The notes beneath the pieces are model-generated. The model was not told the origin of the DNA. It worked only from the letters and a program-made list of their open reading frames with translations, and made no database searches. 64,000 nt of DNA from Akebia trifoliata. Lineage: Eukaryota > Streptophyta > Magnoliopsida > Ranunculales > Lardizabalaceae. This document shows, in pieces, positions 11,501-31,690 of the stretch (position 1 is its first letter; each line of letters opens with the position of its first letter). Where the stretch lies: the NCBI GenBank assembly GCA_017979445.1, contig CM030708.1:32058721-32122720 (forward strand), written 5' to 3'. The position numbers were made by a program, and so were the translations under genes.

Positions 11501-12023
11501 TAAATACACCTCTTTTTTTTTTTTTGGGATCGAGAAAGCCGACTTAACACCAACAACTTGTGGGACCCATTGCTCCAGTCCAGGGGATTTTAAACTAATG
11601 ACCCATTGGACTGGGTCCAATCAAACCGCAATTAGAGTACTACTTTACATGGATTTCCCCATTTCACCTCACATGGTGCCTCTCTGACTCCTCCAGATCC
11701 AATATCCAGTATAACAAAATTACTAAAAATAGCCCTGATTTACACAATGAGAGAGATCTTGGCAAAGGGTAAAATGGGTAGTTGAGAAACATTCATCAAA
11801 GGGAAGGAATCTTTCCAATCCACCTTCATGAGGGTGGGTGGAGGTACCAAGTGGCTTCACATGGGAGAATTTCCTCTATGCTTCTTCTGTTCTCTTCTCT
11901 TCTGCAGGCCTTGAACCAATAAACAAAACCCAACACCAGATCACTTAGTGGAATTGAAATGTACCAGAAGAAACAGAAACAACAAATGAGGTTAGTCAAG
12001 AGAGACTAAAAATTTCTGCTATA
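8578..12023. other. Gene-free AT-rich intergenic DNA
   Basis: Apart from the SINE at 9235-9352, no exon series with consistent splice sites or recognisable protein motif was found here on either strand. Short ORFs are AT-rich chance readings. The last 150 bp (11880-12023) are purine-rich and may be the 5' leader of the IQD gene, now cut off by the copia insertion. Confidence 0.5.
9235..9352 (-). mobile_element. tRNA-derived SINE, minus strand
   Basis: Read on the minus strand, a box A-like TTTAGTTGGTGAAATC is followed by a box B-like GGGTTCAAATCC, then ACTCATTAAAACC and a TTTATCGAAAAAA tail. The same order occurs at 60690-60817 and at the end of the window. This is the layout of a tRNA-derived plant SINE with an internal RNA polymerase III promoter. 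Confidence 0.6.
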
Positions 12024-12028
12024 AGAAG

Positions 12029-12284
12029 TGTAAAGGTCTTATTTGATTTAGAATTCTTAGATTATTGTTACAAATGCCCAAATAGGGTATTTATAGGCAT
12101 TACAAGAATAATCTAGAAAGTCTTAGTTATCATATTCTAGAAGATTGTAAGAATAATCTAGAAAGTCTTAACTATCCTAATCTAAAAGTTTGTAAGAATA
12201 ATCTAGAAAGTCCCAACTATCATAATCTAGAATATTACAAGAATAATAAAGAATAATCAAGAATAATCCGGAGATATCCTATTA
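12029..12284 (-). repeat. copia 3' LTR
   Basis: This 256-bp LTR appears identical to the one at 16556-16811. It contains several internal repeats of AAGAATAATCTAGAAAGTC, and on the element sense strand carries the AT-rich TATAAATACCC box expected for LTR transcription (plus-strand GGGTATTTATA at about 12085-12095). Confidence 0.95.
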
Positions 12285-12295
12285 GGCCCCCTCAA
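12285..12295 (-). promoter_or_regulatory. Polypurine tract of copia element
   Basis: On the minus strand TTGAGGGGGCC lies directly against the 3' LTR, the position of the plus-strand DNA primer. The gag-pol stop codon (TGA, 12292-12294) is part of this tract, so coding and priming sequences overlap. Confidence 0.85.
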
Positions 12296-15200
12296 GATGG
12301 TGATCCAGAGGAGACACCAATCTTGAAAACTAAGTCACGCAGTCGAGTCCGAGAAAGAGGCTTTGTAAGAACGTCGGCAAGCTGATCAGTGGAAGAAACG
12401 TGGGACACGCGAAGCATAGAGCGTTGAACAAGATCCCGGACAAAATGATAATCAATGGAGATGTGCTTCATGCGAGAGTGAAAAACGGGATTAGCACAAA
12501 GATACGTTGCGCCAATGTTATCACTGTAAATAACTGGTGGTGAGGGGAGTGAGACCCCAAGTTCAGTAAGTAGAGACCTAACCCACTGAACTTCTGATGC
12601 AGCAGAGGCAATCGCTCTGTACTCAGCTTCAGTAGAGGAACGGGCCACAGAGCGTTGTTTCTTCGAGCTCCAAGAGATGGGATTATGACCAAGAAAAAGA
12701 ACATAGGCCCCTGTAGAGGTGCGATCATCAGAGTTTCCGGCCCAGTCAGCATCGGTGAAGCAGTGAAGAGACAGAGAAGAGCTTGCACGAAGTCGAAGTC
12801 CAAGATCACGAGTACCATTTAAATAGCGGAGCAGACGCTTGGCAGCACCCCAATGACGTTCAGACGGTGCATGCATAAATTGTGAGAGTTTATTAACTGC
12901 GAAGGCAATGTCTGGGCGCGTGACAAGGAGGTACTGAAGACTTCCAATAACCTGTCGATACAAAGTGGCATCCGTGGGGGGAGAGCCATCATAAAGTGAA
13001 AGTATAGTACCAACTGCAAGAGGTGTCTGAACCGGTTTAGAAAAGAGCATGTTGTGTCGAGCAAGTAAGTCCACAATGTACTTCCGTTGAGAGAGGAAAC
13101 ATGAGTTTTGGTGCAAGAGAACTTCGATACCGAGAAAGTAGGATAACGATCCCAAGTCTTTGATAGAGAACCTGGCAGCCAGCTGATCAATGATGCGAGA
13201 AACAAAAACAGTATCGCTACCTGTGATGATTAAGTCATCAACATATACCAGGAAGTAAGCAATGAGACCATCACGGTTAAACACAAAGAGAGACGTGTCC
13301 GACTGTGCATGAACAAAGCCCAGCTGAAGCAAAAAGCTACGAAGTTCTTGATACCACGCCCGAGGTGCTTGCTTAAGACCGTAGATGGCTTTCTTAAGTT
13401 TACAAACATAAGAGGGAAAATTGGCATCAATAAAGCCAGGTGGTTGTGCCATATAGACCTCTTCATCAAGATGGCCATGGAGAAAAGCATTATTGACGTC
13501 AAGTTGCCGAAGAGCCCAACCTCGTGACAGTGCTAGACTCAGAACAAGACGAACAGTAGTGGGCTTAACAACTGGGCTAAAAGTGTCATAGTAATCAATG
13601 CCGGGTCGTTGGTGAAAACCTTTGGCAACAAGACGAGCTTTGTATTTGTCAATAGATCCATCAGGATTGCGTTTGATTCGAAACACCCATTTACAACCAA
13701 CTATATTCTGTGAGCCAGTAGAAGGAACAAGATCCCACGTACCATTCCGAAGGAGAGCATCAAACTCAGTGGACATCGCAGAACGCCATCGTGGATTAGT
13801 AAGGGCTTGAGTTACACTTGTGGGCTCAAAGTCAGTAGATGGATGGGAAGAGATAAGGCAATACTTGGGGTTCGGCTTGTGAATGTTATTTTTGGAGCGG
13901 GTGAGCATAGGGTGGCTATTGGAAATGGGTCTGGGCAAGGTGGAAGTAATCGGAGAAATGGGAGGGACAGAGGAAGAGCTCGGTGGTGATGAATCATCGT
14001 TGGAGGCCGTGAGCGAGACCGAGGATGAGGGTTTATCATTGAGCAAAAGAGACGAACCGGCAGCACCACCACGTGAGGTAGACGGGACTTTAAAGAAAAG
14101 AGGGGAAGATGACGAAGGACTCGAGGGTGGGACAGATGAGACGGGCATGGAAAATGGAAAAACGTCTTCGACGAACTCAACATGACGAGAAGTAAATATT
14201 TTGGAAGAAGATTGATCATAGCAGATATATGCACTTTGTGTTAAGGAGTAGCCGAGAAAGACACAAGCACGAGATCGAGGTTCCAATTTATGAACGGTAT
14301 ATGGACGCAACCATGGGTAACATTGACAACCAAAGACACGAAGCTTTTGAAAGTTAGGGGGATGACCAAACAATTTTTCAAATGAAGACATCATGGAGAG
14401 ATTGGATTTGGGTAGGCGGTTGATGAGGTAGGTAGCTGTGGCAAAAGCAAAGGGCCAAAAAGTAAGAGGGATGGACGCATGATGGAGGAGGGTGAGACCG
14501 GTATCGACAATATGACGGTGTCGACGTTCTGAAAAGCCATTGTGTTCGGGAGTATGTGGAGGTGTTGTGAGATGGGTAATCCCACTGGATGCAAGAAATG
14601 AACGAAGTGCAATATATTCCCCCCCGTTGTCTGTGTATAAGGTAATTATTTTAGTTTTGAAGTAGTTTTCTACAAGAGACTTAAATTTGACAAAGGTTTC
14701 AAGAACATCTGCTTTTCGCCGTAGAGGATATAACCAAATGTACTTAGTAAAGTGGTCAACAAAAACAACATAGTACTTGAATCCATCAACCGAGAGAACA
14801 GGAGAAGACCACACATCAGAAAAAATTAATTCAAGGGGTGTTGAAGATGAAAGGGTAGATTCATAAAACGGAAGCTTGTGACTTTTATTAATTTTACAAG
14901 AATTACAAGAAAAGTTTGATAGAAGACGGGAAGATAAAGAAAAAACATTAGATGAGGCTAAATGACGAATAATTTTGTGGGATGGGTGACCAAGACGGGA
15001 ATGCCACAAAGACAAGGAGTGAGTGACAGACAAGAGAGCACGTGGTGGAGCTGACGAGCCCGTCGTGACCGGCCAATAATAAACTCCGTCCTTATGTGGT
15101 CCTTGGAGAAGAAGGGCCCCCGTTTGACGATCCTTCACCTGAAAGCCAGACATGGAAAATATAACAACAACATTGTTAGTGTTACATAATTGGGAGACAG

Positions 15201-16470
15201 AGATAAGATTTTTTGTCATAGTTGGAACACAAAGAGTATTTGGGAAGGATAATGAGGATGAAGTGGGTAGGTTTAGAGAGCCAGTATGAGTGATGACCAG
15301 GCCTTTACCATTACCGATGACAATGTCATCAAAACCATCATAAGGAGAATGAAGCGAAAGGTTCGCAAGATCAGTAGTGACGTGATGAGAAGCACCAGAG
15401 TCTAGGATCCATTCAGATGGTGTTGAAGAAGCTGATGGATGAGTGGCCGTGTGAGCACTTGGCACCGTATAGGCTGGACGAGGCCGGGGACGTGACTGTT
15501 GGACAGTAGGAGTCCATGGAATATGCTTGAAAACGGAACAACGTTTTGCGGAATGGCCTTGTTGTTCACACAATTGGCAGCGACCGAGATACGGGCGTTG
15601 TCCTTGATTGTCGATGGAAAATGGAGGTCGAGATGTCAAGGAGGCGTGTGGCGATCGGACTGACTGACCGCGAGTTTGGTTAAAGGGGCGGGGAAAACCA
15701 CGCGATGGTTGGGGTGATGAAGCATAACTATGTGGGGAAGACCGAGTAGTAGGGAAAGCTGTGGCAGGGATAGGAGAAGATGAATCTGTTTTGGCCGCCA
15801 GTTGTGCTTCATGGTTGAGCAGTTTCTCATGTAGCTCATCGAAAGAGATGGATGTTTCTCGTGCTTGAATAGCATTAGAGAGTTCTTTATAATTCTCGTC
15901 AAGGCCATTAAGAATTTTCATGACGAGATCTTCAGAATCAATCGAGACGTTCATAAGGGCTAGTGCATCAACAGTGGTTTTGATGCCTTGCATATACTCA
16001 GTGATAGACTGAGTACCTTTGACGGGGTTGGTGAGGCGGCCCTTGAGACCGAGAATGCGACCACGAGTCGGCTTAGCATAGGTGTTGGAAAGAGTAGTCC
16101 AAGCATCATAGGATGTTTTTGCAGTAGCAATGAATGGGATTAGTGACGGTGTGAGAGAACCGATGATGGCGTTGAGCAAGAGTTGGTCTTGACGGATCCA
16201 TATGAGATAATCGGGATTGGGTGATGAGACACCGTTTTGCATGATGGTGGAAGGTGGACATGGCTTTGTTCCATCAATAAATCCGAGTAAGTCGTAGCCG
16301 ATGAGAAGCGTTTGAAATTGGAGCCTCCATGCGGTGTAATTTGTGGATGTGAGTTTTAGGGGTGCTTGTGCTGAAACGTTAATAGCAATGAGGTGTGTGG
16401 TGTTGTCTAGAGGATTAATGACGGTGGGGTGGGGGGTGGTTGATGACGGTGTGGTGGGAGTGGAGGCCAT
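12292..16470 (-). CDS. copia gag-pol polyprotein, intact
   Basis: One uninterrupted 1392-aa frame encodes, in order: a UBN2-type Gag (about residues 40-260); a CCHC zinc knuckle CQLCEQQGHSAKRC (about 297-310); an aspartic protease with DSGA (about 355); an integrase with an HHCC zinc-binding segment (about 485-525) and a core with SDVWSS, YTDNGGEY and EHNGFSERR; a reverse transcriptase with LDVNNAFLHG and the catalytic YVDD (about 1073); and RNase H with TDADWAG, SSTEAEYRA and YSDNIGA. The order PR-INT-RT-RH defines Ty1/copia, and the Gag and RT motifs resemble the RE1/Ale type (Retrofit-like) lineage. All visible catalytic residues are present and there is no frameshift, so the element may be autonomous. 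The protein makes the particle, copies the RNA into DNA and integrates it. Confidence 0.97.
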   Translation of the reverse strand: MASTPTTPSSTTPHPTVINPLDNTTHLIAINVSAQAPLKLTSTNYTAWRLQFQTLLIGYDLLGFIDGTKPCPPSTIMQNGVSSPNPDYLIWIRQDQLLLNAIIGSLTPSLIPFIATAKTSYDAWTTLSNTYAKPTRGRILGLKGRLTNPVKGTQSITEYMQGIKTTVDALALMNVSIDSEDLVMKILNGLDENYKELSNAIQARETSISFDELHEKLLNHEAQLAAKTDSSSPIPATAFPTTRSSPHSYASSPQPSRGFPRPFNQTRGQSVRSPHASLTSRPPFSIDNQGQRPYLGRCQLCEQQGHSAKRCSVFKHIPWTPTVQQSRPRPRPAYTVPSAHTATHPSASSTPSEWILDSGASHHVTTDLANLSLHSPYDGFDDIVIGNGKGLVITHTGSLNLPTSSSLSFPNTLCVPTMTKNLISVSQLCNTNNVVVIFSMSGFQVKDRQTGALLLQGPHKDGVYYWPVTTGSSAPPRALLSVTHSLSLWHSRLGHPSHKIIRHLASSNVFSLSSRLLSNFSCNSCKINKSHKLPFYESTLSSSTPLELIFSDVWSSPVLSVDGFKYYVVFVDHFTKYIWLYPLRRKADVLETFVKFKSLVENYFKTKIITLYTDNGGEYIALRSFLASSGITHLTTPPHTPEHNGFSERRHRHIVDTGLTLLHHASIPLTFWPFAFATATYLINRLPKSNLSMMSSFEKLFGHPPNFQKLRVFGCQCYPWLRPYTVHKLEPRSRACVFLGYSLTQSAYICYDQSSSKIFTSRHVEFVEDVFPFSMPVSSVPPSSPSSSSPLFFKVPSTSRGGAAGSSLLLNDKPSSSVSLTASNDDSSPPSSSSVPPISPITSTLPRPISNSHPMLTRSKNNIHKPNPKYCLISSHPSTDFEPTSVTQALTNPRWRSAMSTEFDALLRNGTWDLVPSTGSQNIVGCKWVFRIKRNPDGSIDKYKARLVAKGFHQRPGIDYYDTFSPVVKPTTVRLVLSLALSRGWALRQLDVNNAFLHGHLDEEVYMAQPPGFIDANFPSYVCKLKKAIYGLKQAPRAWYQELRSFLLQLGFVHAQSDTSLFVFNRDGLIAYFLVYVDDLIITGSDTVFVSRIIDQLAARFSIKDLGSLSYFLGIEVLLHQNSCFLSQRKYIVDLLARHNMLFSKPVQTPLAVGTILSLYDGSPPTDATLYRQVIGSLQYLLVTRPDIAFAVNKLSQFMHAPSERHWGAAKRLLRYLNGTRDLGLRLRASSSLSLHCFTDADWAGNSDDRTSTGAYVLFLGHNPISWSSKKQRSVARSSTEAEYRAIASAASEVQWVRSLLTELGVSLPSPPVIYSDNIGATYLCANPVFHSRMKHISIDYHFVRDLVQRSMLRVSHVSSTDQLADVLTKPLSRTRLRDLVFKIGVSSGSPS

Positions 16471-16542
16471 GACTTAGAAAGAAAATTTTTGTGGTGGAGG
16501 TGTGATCGGCTAGCGTTAAGAAATGGGTGGCGTTAGCCTTGA

Positions 16543-16555
16543 GGCTCTGATACCA
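16543..16555 (-). promoter_or_regulatory. Primer binding site for initiator tRNA-Met
   Basis: On the minus strand TGGTATCAGAGCC directly follows the 5' LTR. It is complementary to the 3' end of plant initiator methionine tRNA, the usual primer for minus-strand synthesis in copia elements. Confidence 0.95.
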
Positions 16556-16811
16556 TGTAAAGGTCTTATTTGATTTAGAATTCTTAGATTATTGTTACAA
16601 ATGCCCAAATAGGGTATTTATAGGCATTACAAGAATAATCTAGAAAGTCTTAGTTATCATATTCTAGAAGATTGTAAGAATAATCTAGAAAGTCTTAACT
16701 ATCCTAATCTAAAAGTTTGTAAGAATAATCTAGAAAGTCCCAACTATCATAATCTAGAATATTACAAGAATAATAAAGAATAATCAAGAATAATCCGGAG
16801 ATATCCTATTA
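16556..16811 (-). repeat. copia 5' LTR
   Basis: This is the upstream LTR in element orientation, 256 bp, no difference seen from the 3' LTR. It should carry the element's promoter, firing away from the IQD gene body (minus strand). Confidence 0.95.
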
Positions 16812-16886
16812 AGAAGAACCTTGACACCAAATTGAAAAAGAAAGAGAACCCTTTATTTGTTTCTGTGTTACAAAGGTTTAACAGTT

Positions 16887-18554
16887 ATGGGGAAGGCAAG
16901 TAAATGGCTTAGAAGCTTCTTGACTGGTAAGAAAGAGAAGGAGAAAGAGAAAGGATGTAACAATCAGTTTTGTTCAATTTCTATTGACAAACCAATGACA
17001 CCAATGATCAATCCTCCTAACACTCCTAGAGAGAAGAAAAGATGGAGTTTTCGGAGATTGTCGGCAACCAAGGATACAAATTCTATGGATTCAATTCCCA
17101 CCAACTCGCCATCGGTGATGCAAGCCATGTTAGAATCTGAGAATGAGCAGAAAAAGCATGCAATGGCCATGACTACTGCTGCTGATGCGGTGATCCGGCT
17201 AGCTTCCTCTGCCACTACAAGATCCAGTGTGATCGAAGAAGCCGCTGCAATCAAAATTCAGTCCCTCTTCCGTTCTTATTTGGTACAAAATTTTATATCT
17301 CTCATGTCAAATTATGTTGATCAATCTCAGACTCCACACTTAAAAAAAATACATGTATCTCTGTTTTGTGGGCTTGTTTACAGGCAAGGAAGGCACTATG
17401 TGCATTGAGGGGGTTAGTGAAGTTGCAAGCGTTGGTACGAGGTCACCTAGTGAGGAAACAAGCAACCACTACCCTCCGGTGTATGCAAGCATTGGTGACC
17501 GTTCAAGCTAGAGCTCGAACACAAAGAATCCGGAAGGCTGAGGAAACAAAATCGATTCATAGAAAATCTACACAGGACAACCGCTTTAGACAAGCTTATA
17601 ATGTAAGTCTCCTCTTGAAACACTTTCAAGTTCATAATGTTCCAATCTCCCAAACTAAAGTCGCACAGATCCACAAAAAAGAATCATCATAGAATATGAC
17701 TATGGAGATGGTGAGACGAGATATATGTTATATCCCAAAGGAGTTATAATTGGAGATGCCATTGTTTCTTGTGCATAAGTTCCTAACTCAATGGGATATG
17801 TGAGTTGAATTCTTCAATAACTGATATGTACTTTTGATCTTTATGTGTGTAGATGGATAGAGGAGTGGAGGAAAATGTTAAGATTGTGGAAATGGATCTT
17901 GGAGATTTGAGGGGAAATTCGAAAGGAAGGTATAGCTATTCAACTCACACACAAGTTGAAAGAGCGGATCATAGATTCTCGACACACTCTACGGGTCACC
18001 ATGCTCATTCAAAGCAAGAACATCAATACCAAATGTCGCCTGCTCAATCAGCGTTGACGGATACGAGTCCAAGAGCTTACAGTGGACATTTTGAAGACTA
18101 TTACTTCGGCATAAGGCAGAGCAGCCCCCAGTACCACTTGGGTGTATCCAGACCAGATTCAACAAAAGTCCCTTTCACTTCACCAAAGCCGGAATATGAA
18201 GATTCCATATCCCATGAGTACCCATTTTTTCCAAACTACATGGCTAACACGGAATCATTTAAGGCAAAAGCCCGATCACAGAGTGCACCAAAGCAACGAC
18301 CGGACGCATATGAGAGACAACCAAGCAGGCGAAAGGCATCAATTGAAGCAAAGATTGTTCCTCGGGTTGTTCGGATGCAGCGCTCATCTTCACATGTGGG
18401 TTCCACTGCTCATGGATACAAGAACCCATGGTCGATTAAGCTTGATAGATCATCAGTGTCACTCAAGGACAGCGAGTGTGGTTCGAGCAGTACAGTTCTT
18501 ACAAATAACAACTACTGCAGATCTCTGTTAGCATATGAGATGAGTACCTATTAA
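16887..18554 (+). CDS. IQD: IQD family calmodulin-binding protein
   Basis: Three exons, 16887-17282, 17384-17602 and 17853-18554, joined in phase 0 by GT-AG introns, give a 438-aa protein. The start chosen is the [12 protein letters not shown] methionine, the family's conserved N-terminus; an in-frame ATG 30 bp upstream is less likely. Residues about 118-190 form the IQ67 domain with overlapping IQ motifs ([40 protein letters not shown]), split by the intron after SYL, a position conserved in IQDs. The C-terminal part has [11 protein letters not shown], a DUF4005 hallmark, and is basic and Ser-rich. Known IQD proteins bind calmodulin, many associate with microtubules, the plasma membrane or the nucleus, and they act as scaffolds. 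The exact member is not assigned; the start resembles the IQD22-24 type. A copia element sits 75 bp upstream. Confidence 0.93.
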
Positions 18555-18652
18555 CTCGAAATCACAATATTTGACAGAGATAATAGAAAATTTGTCCAAT
18601 GTTTAAAAGGAGAGTGATCAGTGCATGAAATGTTCAATCACGATGTGGTTAA

Positions 18653-18832
18653 ATCACAAACTTTGTGATTAAATCAGAAAAAATAGAAGATGACGATGAT
18701 GTACTAGTAAGGGAAGATGATTTTGAAAAAGATTATGGCGATCGTTTTACAGATGAAGTGTTAGATAATGAAGATGCAGGTGCAGATGACATTGAGTTTG
18801 ATCGGTTAATGAACCGTAACTTGCACTCATGA
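18653..18832 (+). pseudogene. Possible relic of an acidic coding segment
   Basis: A frame without ATG, open for 59 codons and ending in TGA, is rich in Asp and Glu (VLVREDDFEKDYG, VLDNEDAGADDIEF). The composition looks like real protein, not AT-rich noise. It begins just downstream of the IQD stop. It may be the last exon of a decayed transposon gene or an old pseudogene. The family is not recognised. Confidence 0.25.
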
Positions 18833-20539
18833 TTGTAATCTTTTTACACTTCGAACAATATAAAACTTAATTATGTTGTTGACCTATGGTTACTTCTTGT
18901 AATTTAATGTGGTTTGGTGATTTATTATTATAATTTGACTTGGTAATTGATTATATAATATGAGAACACCACTTATAGAAACAATTATTCGGTCCTAACC
19001 CTAGCTCAAATTTTTTCACTATTTTTTTCCCCTTGTTTCTTGATTTTACCGTATTTTCCCTTGCCGACTTATTCCCGAACTCCTACTTGGTGACTATGGA
19101 TTTAATAACTCAAATTTCTTTTTATAAATCTTGCTTTTGTTTTGGTTCTGCACTTCTAGGTGTTTTGGTTCACAATTTTGGAGACAGAGTATGATGAGTA
19201 ATGCATTTCACAAGAACAAATATGGCTAAATAGTAATTCATAGAAAGAAATGTGGTGAAAGAAGTTATTAATCATGGGAAGCGCTTGGAGGCCCTAAAGA
19301 AAATCAAACATTTTTTAATATATGAGCTAAAAGTTACAGAATGGGCTGATTTTTTGTGAGGATGATCTTTATAATGAGAAGATCATCCTCACAAAAAATA
19401 AACCCATTCTGAAACTTCTAACCCCATCAAACGTTGTTCACAAATAATTGACGGTCCACAATTCTTCAACTTGTAAACTGGGTTTAGAAGTTTTATAATG
19501 GTTTGATTTTTTTGTGAGGAAGTTCTCCTCACCATAGAGATCATCCTCATAAAAAAATCAGTCCGTTCAAACTTCTAACCCATGTGGCATACAATAGTCT
19601 TTGAGCAAAAAATCACTCTAGGTCTTTATGGTGGTGTAACCATCAGGACCGATAACAATATAACGGTCAAATAACTGTGGTGAGGCCAAAGATAATATTA
19701 AAAATTCTTTGAACTAATGTGTTTCAATATGGAATTTGAAATAGATATTTGAACTCAAATAATGAAGAAGAAAAAAATGAAAAGTTGGTATTAATGTCAC
19801 GAATTGACATCACTTAATGGTGTTCATCCAATTAAGTTGAAATGACATCTCATCTGCATATATTTTTCATCCTCTAGTTTCCATTCAAACACGGCAAATG
19901 AATTTAATGCAGTCTTGTTGTTACATCTTTTGAAATTCGAATAAAACTCAGAGCCCTAGAATTACATCAAGTTTTTAAAAGTTAAAAAAAAAAGAAAAAA
20001 AATGTCAATCATGATCTTTCTTAAATCTGAACCCTAATTATATAGAATTCCAAAACAAGAAACAAATCAAGATTATCAATTTGAAGACTGTAATTTTATC
20101 TTACATTGAGAATACATCGAAGATCTTTTTATCTGAGAAACGCAAACGTTCTGGAGATGGATTCAAGGCTCAAGGGGAAATGCTAGTTAAAGAGAAAGAA
20201 GTTGAGAAACAAAGACAATAATAAGTTTAAGCGGGAAAAGATTTTACCGAAGCTAGGCAATTTCTAGGAAGTCGTGTTTGGTAATTTGGTTACGACTTAA
20301 GAGTAACGAGTATGACCCAAGTCACGTGACATGATTCCTTTGGAACGATTTTTAGAGGAAAAATACAATATCATCCTCAACTTTTGCTAACGCCACACCA
20401 AGATGTGAGTTAATTCTTAACTGATTTACATTTGAATTGGGGTGTCATTAGCAAAAGTTGGTGTGACAATATAATGACTATTACCCAAACGTGTCAACTC
20501 GATAAAAAGTCTCCGAGTTAGATCTTAATAAAGATATCT
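18833..20539. other. Intergenic spacer between IQD and NEK genes
   Basis: Besides foldback copy E, this is AT-rich non-coding DNA. An inverted pair, CAACTTTTGCTAACGCCACACC and GGTGTCATTAGCAAAAGTTG, lies at about 20380-20460 and may be another small hairpin element. The two flanking genes converge, so their 3' ends face each other. Confidence 0.5.
19320..19610. mobile_element. Foldback MITE, copy E (diverged)
   Basis: Two palindromes with arms GAATGGGCTGATTTTTTGTG and GTGAGGAAGTTCTCC/AGATCATCCTCAT match the internal hairpins of the 3.6-5.1 kb cluster, with the same spacer (TTGTTCACAAATAATTGACGG). There are no clear TA repeats at its ends, and the outer arms are diverged. Confidence 0.65.
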
Positions 20540-20939
20540 ATGAAATCAAAACATTTGTGGATAATTAATTCAAGCTACAGCAGGTTCACTCAACTCTTAT
20601 TTTATCTGACTAAATTAATGCATTTTGATGAGCCGTCGTCAGATGCACATGACATGCTCGTTAAATTTTACTTAAATCCAAACTCTATTGAGTTTCAAAA
20701 TGCAGGATTTGAAGCCGACTGGAATAAAACCAGATGTTGTAAAAGAAAAACTTCTAATTGCATTTACTTCAGTTTCTAAAAACAAAGTCCCCTCTCTTCA
20801 TCCTGAAAAGAAAAGACAGAAAGTTAGTTCCAAGCTATGTCATCAATCTCCATCCAACTCCTTCATTGGAAAAACTGATAAACCCACGACTTCAAATTTC
20901 GAAACAAAAGCAAATGGTGTCACAAAACATCCCAAGGTC
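20540..20939 (-). other. Likely 3' UTR of the NEK gene
   Basis: The sequence just downstream of the NEK stop is less AT-skewed than the spacer and has no competing exon model. The plus-strand ORFs crossing it run antisense into the NEK last exon. It is best read as NEK 3' UTR; the polyadenylation point is not determined. Confidence 0.45.

Positions 20940-31690
<10,751 letters not shown>

Larger units (their letters stand above)
12029..16811 (-). mobile_element. Complete Ty1/copia LTR retrotransposon, 4783 bp
   Basis: Two 256-bp LTRs (12029-12284 and 16556-16811) look identical by eye. A 5-bp target site duplication AGAAG lies at 12024-12028 and 16812-16816. The element reads on the minus strand: primer binding site, one long gag-pol ORF, polypurine tract, 3' LTR. 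The LTR termini read TA...CA in the element sense, not the usual TG...CA, in both copies. Identical LTRs, an intact ORF and an intact duplication indicate a very recent insertion. It lies antisense to the IQD gene, 75 bp before its ATG. Confidence 0.97.

Noticed and set aside
12468..15908. Several minus- and plus-strand ORFs of 60-140 codons inside the copia element
   Set aside because: They are other-frame shadows of the intact 1392-aa gag-pol frame and have no motifs of their own.
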